Source of the DNA: Cupriavidus basilensis
Lineage (GTDB): Bacteria > Pseudomonadota > Gammaproteobacteria > Burkholderiales > Burkholderiaceae
Direction: 5' to 3'
DNA: 64,000 bases
NCBI RefSeq assembly: GCF_008801925.2
Contig: NZ_CP062803.1
Coordinates: forward strand, 806,001-870,000
The notes beneath the pieces are model-generated. The model had not been told where the DNA came from. It was given only the letters and a program-made list of their open reading frames with translations, and made no database searches. Each line of letters starts with the position of its first letter. Position 1 is the stretch's first letter. The position numbers and the translations under genes are program-made. Of the stretch, positions 41,320-50,038 are shown one piece after another.

Positions 41320-41643
41320 ATGCGCCGAATCCTGCCCCTGATTGCCGCCCTGTCCGTCGTGCTGGCCGCGTGTGTGCACGCGGTGCCGGCCGGGCGGTCC
41401 ATCGCCTTGACGGGCACGGTGATGGTCAAGGGCAGCGCCCTGTTCCAGCAGCCGGTGCTGGTCACCGCCGATGGCGAGGCATGGGTGCTGGAGAAATTCC
41501 CTGTCGGCGAGGCCGAGGCGTTGCGTGGGCAGAAGGTGGGCGTGAGCGGCACCGTGCTGCGCGCAAACCAGCCCGGCACGTGGGCGCCGGCCATCCGCGT
41601 CGAGCGGATCGAGGCCGTGCCGGACGGCGCGCCCGCGCGCTAG
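41320..41643 (+). CDS. Small lipoprotein of unknown function
   Basis: The 107-residue protein has a lipobox SVVLAAC and then alternating beta segments IALTGTVMVKGSALFQQPVLVTADGEAWVLE and KVGVSGTVLRANQPG, which fit a small OB-like fold. It follows the M30-like lipoprotein by 98 bases in the same direction and could be its partner, which is inference from position only. Confidence 0.7.
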   Translation: MRRILPLIAALSVVLAACVHAVPAGRSIALTGTVMVKGSALFQQPVLVTADGEAWVLEKFPVGEAEALRGQKVGVSGTVLRANQPGTWAPAIRVERIEAVPDGAPAR

Positions 41644-41674
41644 ATCCGGCTGGTTCCAGCTGGCTCCAGCCTGG

Positions 41675-42772
41675 TCAGTCGCTCGGGCCCGCGCGGTCGG
41701 GGAACGCCTCTTCCAGCGTCAATACCGTGCCGGTCAGGCTGCCGTCATAGCCGGGCAGGGCATCCACCACCTGCCGGAAACCGGCGCTCCTGAGTGCCGC
41801 CACGGCGCCGGACAGTGCCGGGCTTTGCAGGCGCTCCCGCTCGATCACAAAGAAGTACCGTTCCTTGAGCACCGGCACGAAATCCAGCCCGAAGCGGCGC
41901 GCCGCCGTCTCCACGCCGAATCCCGCATCCGCCATGCCGCTGCCGATATAGGCGGCCACCGCGGCATGGGTGAACTCGCCATTGCTGTAACCCTCGATGC
42001 GCCCGCTGTCGATGCCGCGCGCCTTGAGCATCAGGTCCAGCAGCAGCCGCGTGCCGGAACCGGTCTGGCGGTTGACGAAGCGCACGTCGGCGCGGCAGAG
42101 ATCTTGCAGCGTGGTGACCTGCTTCGGGTTGCCGGGGCGCACGAAGATGCCTTGCGAGCGCACCGCGAGCTGGATCAGGCAATGGGTCTCGGGGCGAATC
42201 CATGTGGCAAAGCTCGCCAGCATGTCCCGCTCGAATTCGCCGATCGGCACATGGAAGCCGGCAATATCGCAGGCGCCTTGCGCAAGCGCTGCAACCGCCT
42301 CAAGACTGCCGCAGTATTTCAGGTCGTGGCGCACCTGGTGCGCATCCAGGAAATCATGCAGCGCCGCCACCGCGAAGCCATGGCTGGCGTGCAGGCGCAG
42401 CGTGGGGCCGGGTTGGTCCACCAGCTTCTTCAGTTCGATCTCCAGTTCCGAGGCCAGGCTCTCCAGCGTGGGAGACAGCCGCGCGGCAATGCGCTTGCTG
42501 GCCCACACCAGTTGCTGCGCCAGCGGCGACAGCGCGCTGCCGCGCCCGCGCGTCTTGGCGATCAGCGCGCCGCCGAACAGGGTTTGCGCGTCGCGCAGGA
42601 TGCCCCAGGCGTAGCGGTAGGACAGGCCGGTCGCCTGCGCCGACTGGCTGATGCTGCCGGTGCTTTCGATATGCCCGAGCAAGGTGACCAGGCGGGACAC
42701 GTCAAGCGGGGCGCTGGCGGCGTCGCTATCGTCGCGGATTTGGAGGTGGGGCAGGATCGAGATGCGAATCAT
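41675..42772 (-). CDS. fdsR: Transcription regulator FdsR (ModE-like HTH, PBP domain)
   Basis: The 365-residue protein has an N-terminal ModE/LysR-type winged helix (residues about 25-125: LLGHIESTGSISQSAQATGLSYRYAWGIL and RGRGSALSPLAQQL) and a C-terminal periplasmic-binding-like domain (LRLHASHGFAVAAL, RFVNRQTGSGTRLLLDLML, GMADAGFGVE). FdsR is known in Cupriavidus as the regulator encoded beside fdsGBACD. It is divergent from fdsG. The dyad at 42771-42790 overlaps its start codon, implying autoregulation. The ligand is not apparent. Confidence 0.88.
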   Translation of the reverse strand: MIRISILPHLQIRDDSDAASAPLDVSRLVTLLGHIESTGSISQSAQATGLSYRYAWGILRDAQTLFGGALIAKTRGRGSALSPLAQQLVWASKRIAARLSPTLESLASELEIELKKLVDQPGPTLRLHASHGFAVAALHDFLDAHQVRHDLKYCGSLEAVAALAQGACDIAGFHVPIGEFERDMLASFATWIRPETHCLIQLAVRSQGIFVRPGNPKQVTTLQDLCRADVRFVNRQTGSGTRLLLDLMLKARGIDSGRIEGYSNGEFTHAAVAAYIGSGMADAGFGVETAARRFGLDFVPVLKERYFFVIERERLQSPALSGAVAALRSAGFRQVVDALPGYDGSLTGTVLTLEEAFPDRAGPSD

Positions 42773-42790
42773 ATGAGAAAAATAGCATAT
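42771..42790 (+). promoter_or_regulatory. Operator-like dyad, copy 1, over the fdsR start
   Basis: ATATG-N10-CATAT with an A-rich centre. It overlaps the fdsR ATG (42770-42772). It is 19/20 identical to the copy at 42902-42921. Confidence 0.75.
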
Positions 42791-42901
42791 TGCTCGAACG
42801 TGGCCAACTGCCTATAGTCCGCTCGAAGAGGCATAGCACCCGATAAAAGCCCGCTTAAGCAGCCAGGCCAGATGGGGAATGCCCGTTCAAAGCCCCTCAA
42901 T

Positions 42902-42921
42902 ATATGAAAAAAATAGCATAT
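42902..42921 (+). promoter_or_regulatory. Operator-like dyad, copy 2, upstream of fdsG
   Basis: Second copy of ATATG-N10-CATAT, same orientation, 131 bases from the first and about 140 bases upstream of the fdsG start. It is a probable FdsR site for the fds promoter. Confidence 0.75.
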
Positions 42922-43060
42922 AACGCGGTCGCCGCAACGCGGTGTGCCGTGCCCCGCAGCCAATCCTGGCAAGACGCGCAAGCCAATGCGCCACACCGTC
43001 TGCCGCTGGCGCCGCGCTTGAGCGCTTGCGCCGGCCCGAGCTGCGCCACCAGGAGACTCG

Positions 43061-43576
43061 ATGTCTGATTCCGCTGCCAAGCCAGCCGCCGGCGCCGTGC
43101 GCGACCCGGTTGCCCGCATCGTGGCCGCGCGCCGCGACATGCCGGGCGCCTTGCTGCCCATCCTCCACGAGATCCAGGACACGCTAGGCTACGTGCCTGC
43201 CGGCGCCTTGCCCGAGATTGCCCGCGCGCTCAACCTGTCGCGCGCCGAGGTCCATGGCGTGGTCACCTTCTATCACCACTTTCGCGACAGCAAGCCGGGC
43301 CGGCACGTGGTCCAGGTCTGCCGCGCGGAAGCGTGCCAGTCGGTTGGCAGCGAGGCCCTTGCCGCGCACGCCGAGCGCGCACTGGGCTGCGGATTCCATG
43401 AAACCACCGCCGATGGCGGGTTCACGCTGGAGCCGGTGTATTGCCTCGGCCAGTGCGCCTGTGGCCCGGCCGTGATGATCGACGGGGAGCTGGCTGGCCG
43501 CGTCACGCCGCAGCGCTTCGATGCGCTGATCAAAGCCTGCGCGGACGTGGCGGTGGACCAGGAGGTGCAAGCATGA
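43061..43576 (+). CDS. fdsG: NAD-dependent formate dehydrogenase gamma subunit
   Basis: The 171-residue protein is NuoE-like: ALLPILHEIQDTLGYVP, HGVVTFYHHF and four Cys ligands C87, C92, C128, C132 (CRAEAC and CLGQC) for a [2Fe-2S] cluster. It passes electrons in the soluble FdsABG complex, which oxidises formate to CO2 with NAD+. AGGAGACTCG precedes the ATG. Its TGA overlaps the fdsB ATG as ATGA. It is the first gene of the operon. Confidence 0.96.
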   Translation: MSDSAAKPAAGAVRDPVARIVAARRDMPGALLPILHEIQDTLGYVPAGALPEIARALNLSRAEVHGVVTFYHHFRDSKPGRHVVQVCRAEACQSVGSEALAAHAERALGCGFHETTADGGFTLEPVYCLGQCACGPAVMIDGELAGRVTPQRFDALIKACADVAVDQEVQA

Positions 43577-45126
43577 GCATCACCGTTTTTGTACCCCGCG
43601 ATTCCAGCGCGCTGGCCGTGGGCGCCGATGCGGTGGCTCGCGCCATCACGCGTGAGGCCGCGGCGCGTGGCGCCAGCATCGAACTGGTGCGCAACGGCTC
43701 GCGCGGCATGTTCTGGCTGGAGCCGCTGGTTGAAGTGCAGACCCCCGCCGGACGCGTGGCCTACGGGCCGGTTACCCCCGAAGATGTCGCCGCGCTGTTC
43801 GATGCCGACTTCCTGGCCGGTGGCGCGCATGCGCTGGCGCTGGGGCTCACCGAGGAAATCCCGTTCCTCAAGGGGCAGGAGCGCTTGACCTTTGCCCGCA
43901 TGGGCATCACCGATCCGCTCTCGCTCGCTGACTACATCGCACACGATGGCTATGCCGGCCTGACCCGCGCGCTGGCGCTGGACGGCGCGCAGATCGTGCA
44001 GGAGGTGACCGATTCCGGCCTGCGCGGACGCGGGGGCGCGGCGTTTCCCACGGGCATCAAGTGGCAGACGGTGCGCAACGCGCAGTCGCCCATCAAGTAC
44101 GTGGTCTGCAATGCCGATGAAGGCGACTCCGGCACCTTCTCAGACCGCATGGTGATGGAAGGCGACCCGTTCATGCTGATCGAAGGCATGACCATCGCCG
44201 GCCTCGCCGTCGGCGCGGAGCATGGCTACATCTACGTGCGCTCGGAATACCCGCACGCCATCGCGGTGCTGGAATCCGCCATCGGCATCGCGCAGGCGGC
44301 CGGCTGGCTGGGCGACGATATCCGCGGCAGCGGCCGGCGCTTCCGGCTCGAAGTGCGCAAGGGCGCCGGTGCCTATGTCTGCGGCGAGGAAACCGCGCTG
44401 CTGGAAAGCCTGGAGGGCAAGCGCGGCGTGGTGCGCGCCAAGCCGCCGCTGCCGGCCATCGAAGGGCTGTTCGGCAAGCCCACCATCATCAACAACGTGA
44501 TCTCGCTGGCCACCGTGCCGGTGATCCTCGCGCGCGGCGCACAGTTCTATCGCGACTTTGGCATGGGCCGCTCGCGCGGCACGCTGCCGTTCCAGATCGC
44601 CGGCAATGTGCGCCAGGGTGGGCTGGTGGAGAAAGCCTTCGGCGTGACCCTGCGCGAACTGCTTGAGGGCTACGGCCAGGGCACGCGCAGCGCGCGGCCC
44701 ATCCGCGCGGTGCAGGTGGGCGGCCCGCTGGGCGCGTACCTGCCGGTGTCGCGGCTGGATACGCCGATGGACTACGAAGCCTTCGCCGCGTTCGGCGCGG
44801 TGCTGGGGCATGGCGGCATCGTGGTGTTCGACGACACCGTCGACATGGCCAGGCAAGCCCGCTACGCGATGGAGTTCTGCGCCATCGAATCCTGCGGCAA
44901 GTGCACGCCGTGCCGGATCGGCTCCACGCGCGGCGTCGAGGTGATTGACAAGATCATCGCGGGCGACCAGCCGGTGAAGCACGTCAAGCTGGTGCGCGAC
45001 CTGTGCGACACCATGCTGGGCGGATCACTGTGCGCCATGGGCGGCATGACGCCGTACCCGGTGCTGTCGGCGCTTGACGCATTCCCGGAAGACTTCGGCG
45101 TGGCAGTGCCAGCCAAAGCGGCCTGA
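43573..45126 (+). CDS. fdsB: NAD-dependent formate dehydrogenase beta subunit
   Basis: The 517-residue protein matches NuoF-like subunits: SGLRGRGGAAFPTG at about residues 149-161 for FMN, GAGAYVCGEETALLESLEG for NADH, and ESCGKCTPCRIGS with C441, C444, C447, plus C487, for a [4Fe-4S] cluster. An N-terminal domain of about 110 residues resembles the thioredoxin-like part found in such subunits. It reduces NAD+ with electrons from FdsA via FdsG. It overlaps fdsG by 4 bases; an 88-base gap precedes fdsA. Confidence 0.97.
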   Translation: MSITVFVPRDSSALAVGADAVARAITREAAARGASIELVRNGSRGMFWLEPLVEVQTPAGRVAYGPVTPEDVAALFDADFLAGGAHALALGLTEEIPFLKGQERLTFARMGITDPLSLADYIAHDGYAGLTRALALDGAQIVQEVTDSGLRGRGGAAFPTGIKWQTVRNAQSPIKYVVCNADEGDSGTFSDRMVMEGDPFMLIEGMTIAGLAVGAEHGYIYVRSEYPHAIAVLESAIGIAQAAGWLGDDIRGSGRRFRLEVRKGAGAYVCGEETALLESLEGKRGVVRAKPPLPAIEGLFGKPTIINNVISLATVPVILARGAQFYRDFGMGRSRGTLPFQIAGNVRQGGLVEKAFGVTLRELLEGYGQGTRSARPIRAVQVGGPLGAYLPVSRLDTPMDYEAFAAFGAVLGHGGIVVFDDTVDMARQARYAMEFCAIESCGKCTPCRIGSTRGVEVIDKIIAGDQPVKHVKLVRDLCDTMLGGSLCAMGGMTPYPVLSALDAFPEDFGVAVPAKAA

Positions 45127-45214
45127 GCGTAGCACCGCAGCCTATCGAACCGGCGCTGCCACTGCGCCACCCTGAATCACCAGTATGCGGCCCAGGCCGC
45201 AGCGGGAGCCCGCC

Positions 45215-48070
45215 TTGAACACACGCAACGAAATCGACTTTGGCACGCCGGCCAGCGATTCACAACAACAGGTCACCCTTGAGATCGACGGCGTCGACGT
45301 GACCGTGCCCGCCGGCACCTCGCTGATGCGCGCCGCCGTGCAAGCCGGCGTGAACGTGCCCAAGCTGTGCGCCACCGATAGCCTCAAGTCCTTCGGCTCC
45401 TGCCGCCTGTGCCTGGTCGAGATCGAAGGCCGGCGGGGCTTCCCCGCCTCGTGCACCACGCCGGCCGAAGCCGGCATGAAGGTGAAGACGCAAACCGACA
45501 AGCTGGCCGACCTGCGCCGCGGCGTGATGGAGCTGTATATCTCCGACCACCCGCTGGACTGCCTGACCTGCCCCACCAACGGCAACTGCGAGTTGCAGGA
45601 TATGGCCGGCGTGGTCGGCCTGCGCGAAGTGCGCTACGGCTACGACGGCGCCAACCACCGTGCAGAGGCCAAGGACGAATCCAATCCGTATTTCACCTAC
45701 GATCCCTCCAAGTGCATCGTGTGCAATCGCTGCGTGCGCGCCTGCGAGGAAACCCAGGGCACCTTCGCGCTCACCATCAGCGGCCGCGGTTTTGACTCGC
45801 GCGTGACGGCGGGGCAGGGCGACAGCTTCATGGATTCCGACTGCGTGTCGTGCGGCGCCTGCGTGCAGGCATGCCCCACCGCCACGCTGGCCGAGACCTC
45901 CATCATCCGCATGGGGCAGCCGGAGCACAGCAAGGTCACCACTTGCGCTTACTGTGGCGTGGGCTGTGCCTTCAAGGCGGAGATGAAGGGCAATGAAGTG
46001 GTGCGCATGGTGCCGTACAAGAACGGCCAGGCCAACGAGGGGCACTCGTGCGTGAAGGGCCGCTTCGCCTTTGGCTATGCGACCCACAAGGACCGCATCC
46101 TGAACCCGATGATCCGCGCCAGGATCACCGATCCGTGGCGCGAAGTGTCGTGGGAAGAAGCGATCAGCCACGCGGCCTCCGAATTCAAGCGCATCCAGGC
46201 CAAGCATGGCCGCGACGCCATCGGCGGCATCGTGTCCTCGCGCTGTACCAACGAGGAAGGCTACCTGGTGCAGAAGCTGGTGCGCGCCGCTTTCGGCAAC
46301 AACAACGTCGATACCTGCGCGCGGGTTTGCCACTCGCCCACCGGCTACGGCCTCAAGCAGACGCTGGGCGAATCCGCCGGCACGCAGACCTTCCGCTCGG
46401 TGGAGAAGGCGGACGTCATCATGGTGATGGGCGCCAACCCGACCGACGGCCACCCTGTGTTTGCCTCGCGCATGAAAAAGCGCCTGCGCGCCGGCGCCAA
46501 GCTGATCGTGATCGATCCGCGCCGCATCGACCTGGTCGATTCGCCGCACGTGCGCGCCGACTTCCACCTGCAATTGCGTCCCGGCACCAATGTGGCGGTG
46601 GTGACGTCGATGGCCCACGTGATCGTCGGCGAAGGCCTGATGGCCGAATCGTTTATCGCCGAGCGTTGCGAGGACCGCGCGTTCCAGCAATGGCGCGACT
46701 TCGTCATGCTGCCGGAGAACTCGCCGGAAGCCATGGCCGAGATCACCGGCATTCCCGCCGGGCAACTGCGCGACGCGGCACGCCTGTACGCCACCGGTGG
46801 CAATGCCGCGATCTATTACGGCCTGGGCGTGACCGAACATGCGCAGGGCTCGACCACCGTGATGGGCATCGCCAACCTCGCCATGTGCACGGGCAATATC
46901 GGCCGCGAAGGCGTGGGCGTGAACCCGCTGCGCGGACAGAACAACGTGCAGGGCTCGTGCGACATCGGCTCGTTCCCGCATGAACTGCCGGGCTACCGCC
47001 ATGTGTCGGATTCCACCACGCGCGAGCTGTTCGAATCCGCATGGAATGTAGAGATCTGCCCGGAGCCGGGCCTGCGCATTCCGAATATGTTCGAGGCCGC
47101 CCTGTCCGGGAGCTTCATGGGCCTGTACTGCCAGGGCGAAGACATCGTGCAGTCCGACCCGAACACGCAGCACGTGGCAGCCGCGCTGTCGGCCATGGAA
47201 TGCATCGTGGTGCAGGACATCTTCCTCAACGAGACCGCCAAGTACGCGCACGTATTCCTGCCGGGCTCGTCCTTCCTGGAGAAGGACGGCACCTTCACCA
47301 ACGCCGAGCGCCGTATCTCGCGCGTGCGCAAAGTGATGCCGCCCAAGGCGCGCTATGCCGACTGGGAAGCCACCGTGCTGCTGTCCAATGCGCTGGGCTA
47401 TCCGATGGACTACAAGCATCCTTCCGAGATCATGGACGAGATCGCGCGGCTCACGCCCACCTTCAGCGGCGTCAGCTACCAGCGCCTGGAAGAACTCGGC
47501 AGCATCCAGTGGCCGTGCAACGACGCCGCGCCCGAGGGCACGCCGACCATGCACATCGACGCATTCGTGCGTGGCAAGGGCAAGTTCATCATCACCCGCT
47601 ACGTGCCCACCAACGAGCGCGTGAACCGCAAGTTCCCGCTGATCCTCACCACGGGCCGCATCCTGTCGCAGTACAACGTCGGCGCGCAGACACGCCGCAC
47701 CGAGAACGTGATGTGGCATGACGAGGATCGCCTGGAGATCCATCCGCACGACGCCGAGGAACGCGGCATCAAGGACGGCGACTGGGTCGGCGTGCAAAGC
47801 CGTGCGGGCGAAACGGTGCTGCGCGCCATCGTCAGCGAGCGCATGCAGCCGGGCGTGGTCTACACCACCTTCCACTTCCCCGAGTCTGGCGCCAATGTGA
47901 TCACCACCGACAACTCGGACTGGGCTACCAACTGCCCCGAGTACAAGGTCACCGCGGTGCAGGTCATGCCGGTAGCGCAGCCGTCCGAATGGCAACGCCA
48001 GTACCGCGATTTCCACGATCAGCAGATGCAGCTGCTGCAGGCGGCCAGCGCCGAGGCAGGGCCGGCATGA
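45215..48070 (+). CDS. fdsA: NAD-dependent formate dehydrogenase alpha subunit
   Basis: The 951-residue catalytic subunit has an N-terminal [2Fe-2S] domain (CATDSLKSFGSCRLC), a DHPLDCLTCPTNGNC cluster, two ferredoxin-type clusters (CIVCNRCVRAC and CVSCGACVQAC), a CAYCGVGC [4Fe-4S] site, and the molybdenum domain with the presumed Mo ligand Cys372 in RVCHSPTG. It oxidises formate on a Mo-bis-guanine-dinucleotide centre. I take the TTG at 45215 as start, with GGGAG 6 bases upstream; an ATG at 45185 lacks a ribosome site. Its TGA overlaps fdsC as ATGA. Confidence 0.96.
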   Translation: MNTRNEIDFGTPASDSQQQVTLEIDGVDVTVPAGTSLMRAAVQAGVNVPKLCATDSLKSFGSCRLCLVEIEGRRGFPASCTTPAEAGMKVKTQTDKLADLRRGVMELYISDHPLDCLTCPTNGNCELQDMAGVVGLREVRYGYDGANHRAEAKDESNPYFTYDPSKCIVCNRCVRACEETQGTFALTISGRGFDSRVTAGQGDSFMDSDCVSCGACVQACPTATLAETSIIRMGQPEHSKVTTCAYCGVGCAFKAEMKGNEVVRMVPYKNGQANEGHSCVKGRFAFGYATHKDRILNPMIRARITDPWREVSWEEAISHAASEFKRIQAKHGRDAIGGIVSSRCTNEEGYLVQKLVRAAFGNNNVDTCARVCHSPTGYGLKQTLGESAGTQTFRSVEKADVIMVMGANPTDGHPVFASRMKKRLRAGAKLIVIDPRRIDLVDSPHVRADFHLQLRPGTNVAVVTSMAHVIVGEGLMAESFIAERCEDRAFQQWRDFVMLPENSPEAMAEITGIPAGQLRDAARLYATGGNAAIYYGLGVTEHAQGSTTVMGIANLAMCTGNIGREGVGVNPLRGQNNVQGSCDIGSFPHELPGYRHVSDSTTRELFESAWNVEICPEPGLRIPNMFEAALSGSFMGLYCQGEDIVQSDPNTQHVAAALSAMECIVVQDIFLNETAKYAHVFLPGSSFLEKDGTFTNAERRISRVRKVMPPKARYADWEATVLLSNALGYPMDYKHPSEIMDEIARLTPTFSGVSYQRLEELGSIQWPCNDAAPEGTPTMHIDAFVRGKGKFIITRYVPTNERVNRKFPLILTTGRILSQYNVGAQTRRTENVMWHDEDRLEIHPHDAEERGIKDGDWVGVQSRAGETVLRAIVSERMQPGVVYTTFHFPESGANVITTDNSDWATNCPEYKVTAVQVMPVAQPSEWQRQYRDFHDQQMQLLQAASAEAGPA

Positions 48071-48912
48071 CACTGTGCGAACCCGCCATGGCCGACGCCG
48101 AACCGGCCACCCACAGCACCTTCGCGGTCAGGCGCAGCCACCTGGGCGAGCTGGCGCTGGAGGACGACGAGATTGCCGAGGAAGTGCCGGTTGCGCTCGA
48201 GTACAACGGCATCTCGCATGCGGTCATGCTGGCCTCGCCGGCCGATCTCGAAGACTTCGCGCTGGGCTTCAGCCTGAGCGAAGGGCTGGTGGCCAGCCCG
48301 CGCGATGTTTATGAGATAGAGACCGAGGTCCGCCCCGAGGGTATCGCGGTACGGTTGCGCATCGCGGCGCAAGCCTTCGCCGCGCTCAAGGATCGCCGCC
48401 GCGCCATGGCGGGCCGAACCGGCTGCGGCCTGTGCGGCACCGAATCGCTGCAGCAAGTCATGCGCGCCCCGGCACCCGTGCGCAGCGGTGCCAGCTTCAG
48501 CGACGAGGCGATGTACGCCGCATTCGCGCAGTTGCAGACCCGCCAGGAACTGCTGCGCCACACCGGCGCCACACATGCCGCCGCGTGGCTGCGCGCCGAC
48601 GGCCAGGTCGCGCTGGTCCGCGAAGACGTGGGCCGCCACAACGCACTCGACAAACTGATCGGCGCGCTGGCACGCACCGGCGAGGACCGCTCGCGCGGCG
48701 CCGTGCTGGTGACCAGCCGCGCCAGCTACGAAATGGTGCTGAAGACCGCCAGCGCCGGCGTCGGCCTGCTGGCAGCCGTATCCGGCCCGACCGCGCTCGC
48801 GGTACGCCTGGCGACCGATGCCGGCGTCACGCTGGCCGGCTTTGTACGCGCCGGCCGGCACGTGGTCTACTCCCACCCCCAACGTTTGCACAGCAGGACG
48901 GAACAAGCATGA
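48067..48912 (+). CDS. fdsC: Formate dehydrogenase maturation protein FdsC (FdhD family)
   Basis: The 281-residue protein has VALEYNGISHAVMLASPADLEDFALGFSLSEGLV, the catalytic-loop CxxC in TGCGLCGTE, and EDVGRHNALDKLIG with TSRASYEMVLKTASAGVG, the FdhD signature. FdhD/FdsC proteins bind the Mo cofactor and are needed for sulfuration of it before insertion into FdsA. The start overlaps the fdsA stop (ATGA), and its stop overlaps fdsD (ATGA). The longer in-frame start inside fdsA is rejected. Confidence 0.95.
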   Translation: MTLCEPAMADAEPATHSTFAVRRSHLGELALEDDEIAEEVPVALEYNGISHAVMLASPADLEDFALGFSLSEGLVASPRDVYEIETEVRPEGIAVRLRIAAQAFAALKDRRRAMAGRTGCGLCGTESLQQVMRAPAPVRSGASFSDEAMYAAFAQLQTRQELLRHTGATHAAAWLRADGQVALVREDVGRHNALDKLIGALARTGEDRSRGAVLVTSRASYEMVLKTASAGVGLLAAVSGPTALAVRLATDAGVTLAGFVRAGRHVVYSHPQRLHSRTEQA

Positions 48913-49133
48913 ACTCCGACAACCTCGTCAAGATGGCGAACCAGATCGGCACCTTCTTCGAAGCCATGCCGGACCGCGAAGAAGCGGTGGCGGATATCGC
49001 CAGCCATATCAAGCGCTTCTGGGAGCCGCGTATGCGGCGTGCTTTGCTGGCGCGGCTGGATGGGAGTGAAGATGCTGGGCTGGATGAGATTGTGTTGTTG
49101 GCGGTGACTAGGTATCGGGGGGTGTTGGAGTGA
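48909..49133 (+). CDS. fdsD: Formate dehydrogenase delta subunit FdsD
   Basis: The 74-residue protein MNSDNLVKMANQIGTFFEAMPDR followed by IASHIKRFWEPRMRRALLA is the typical FdsD, thought to assist maturation of FdsA with FdsC. It overlaps fdsC by 4 bases and closes the operon. The palindromic element starts two bases after its stop codon. Confidence 0.95.
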   Translation: MNSDNLVKMANQIGTFFEAMPDREEAVADIASHIKRFWEPRMRRALLARLDGSEDAGLDEIVLLAVTRYRGVLE

Positions 49134-49134
49134 T

Positions 49135-50028
49135 GGGGTTGGTCGCTGTTTCGTTTAGCGGCGATGGCAGCTTGCACCCAACAGCCATACGACATCGCTC
49201 TGCTGGGGTTGGTCGCTGTTTATTTCGTCGGTGTTGGTTTTTGGACCCAACAGCCATACGACATCCCCCTGCGGGGGCTGCCGGTCACTCTTCTTTGCGT
49301 CGGCAAAGAAGACTAACGAGAAGAAAGCCGACCCTGCCGGGAGCAGAGCAATAAGGCTCGCGAATATCGGTGGTTTCGTCGTATGGCCCGGAGTGCCGGC
49401 GGGCTTCTGCCGGTACCGGCTTGACCGGCCACGAACCTGCCAGCTTCCGGGATGCGTGGTGCGGCCCCCGGTAGCAGACATCACTTGCTTCAAGCCGTCT
49501 GTCGCTCGCGGCGTGGCCGGCCACGAAGTTGCAAGCGCACCGGTTCCGTCGTGGGCGCAGTGGCACCGCCTTGATTAGCCCAAGGCCTTGACCACCGCGC
49601 CCGCCCCACCACGAAACCATTGGCAGGCGATGTGTCGTGATGGCGCGCACCGGTAACGGCAGATGCCCGAACGCGCACCGAGCAAAGCGATCAGGGGCAC
49701 CACCACGTGACCATTGGGTCATGCCGTAGAGAAGACCTAAAAGCCGGTATGGCAATGGCCAGCCAACACTCCGGGCCGTACGACGCAACCACCGAGGCCC
49801 ATGAGCCTTATTGCTCTGCTCCCGGCAGGGTCGGCTTTCTTCTCGTTAGTCTTCTTTGCCGACGCAAAGAAGAGTGACCGGCAGCCCCCGCAGGGGGATG
49901 TCGTATGGCTGTTGGGTGCAAAAACCAACGCCGCTAAAAGAAACAGCGACCAACCCCAGCAGAGCGATGTCGTATAGCTGTTGGGTGCAAGATGCCATCG
50001 CCGCTCAAAAAAAACAGCGACCAACCCC
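49135..50028. repeat. 0.9-kb palindromic intergenic element
   Basis: The whole gap between fdsD and the convergent transglycosylase gene is a long imperfect palindrome centred near 49,581. The left arm 49135-49360 matches the reverse complement of 49803-50028 with only scattered mismatches, and further blocks pair at equal distance (49369-49395 with 49767-49793; 49414-49420 with 49743-49749). Each arm holds a direct duplication of GGGGTTGGTCGCTGTTT...CCCAACAGCCATACGACATC and an inner hairpin TCTTCTTTGC/GCAAAGAAGA. The central 320 bases are more divergent. No gene is credible. Confidence 0.88.
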
Positions 50029-50038
50029 GCAGGGCAAC

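Noticed and set aside
45260..48073. A 937-codon minus-strand frame over fdsA
   Set aside because: It is a shadow produced by GC-biased codon use in fdsA; its composition (His/Ala/Arg/Gly) is that of a reverse-complement artefact.
49360..49800. A gene inside the centre of the palindrome
   Set aside because: Frames here are short, lack ribosome sites and are interrupted; the region still shows partial symmetry, so it is better treated as part of the element.
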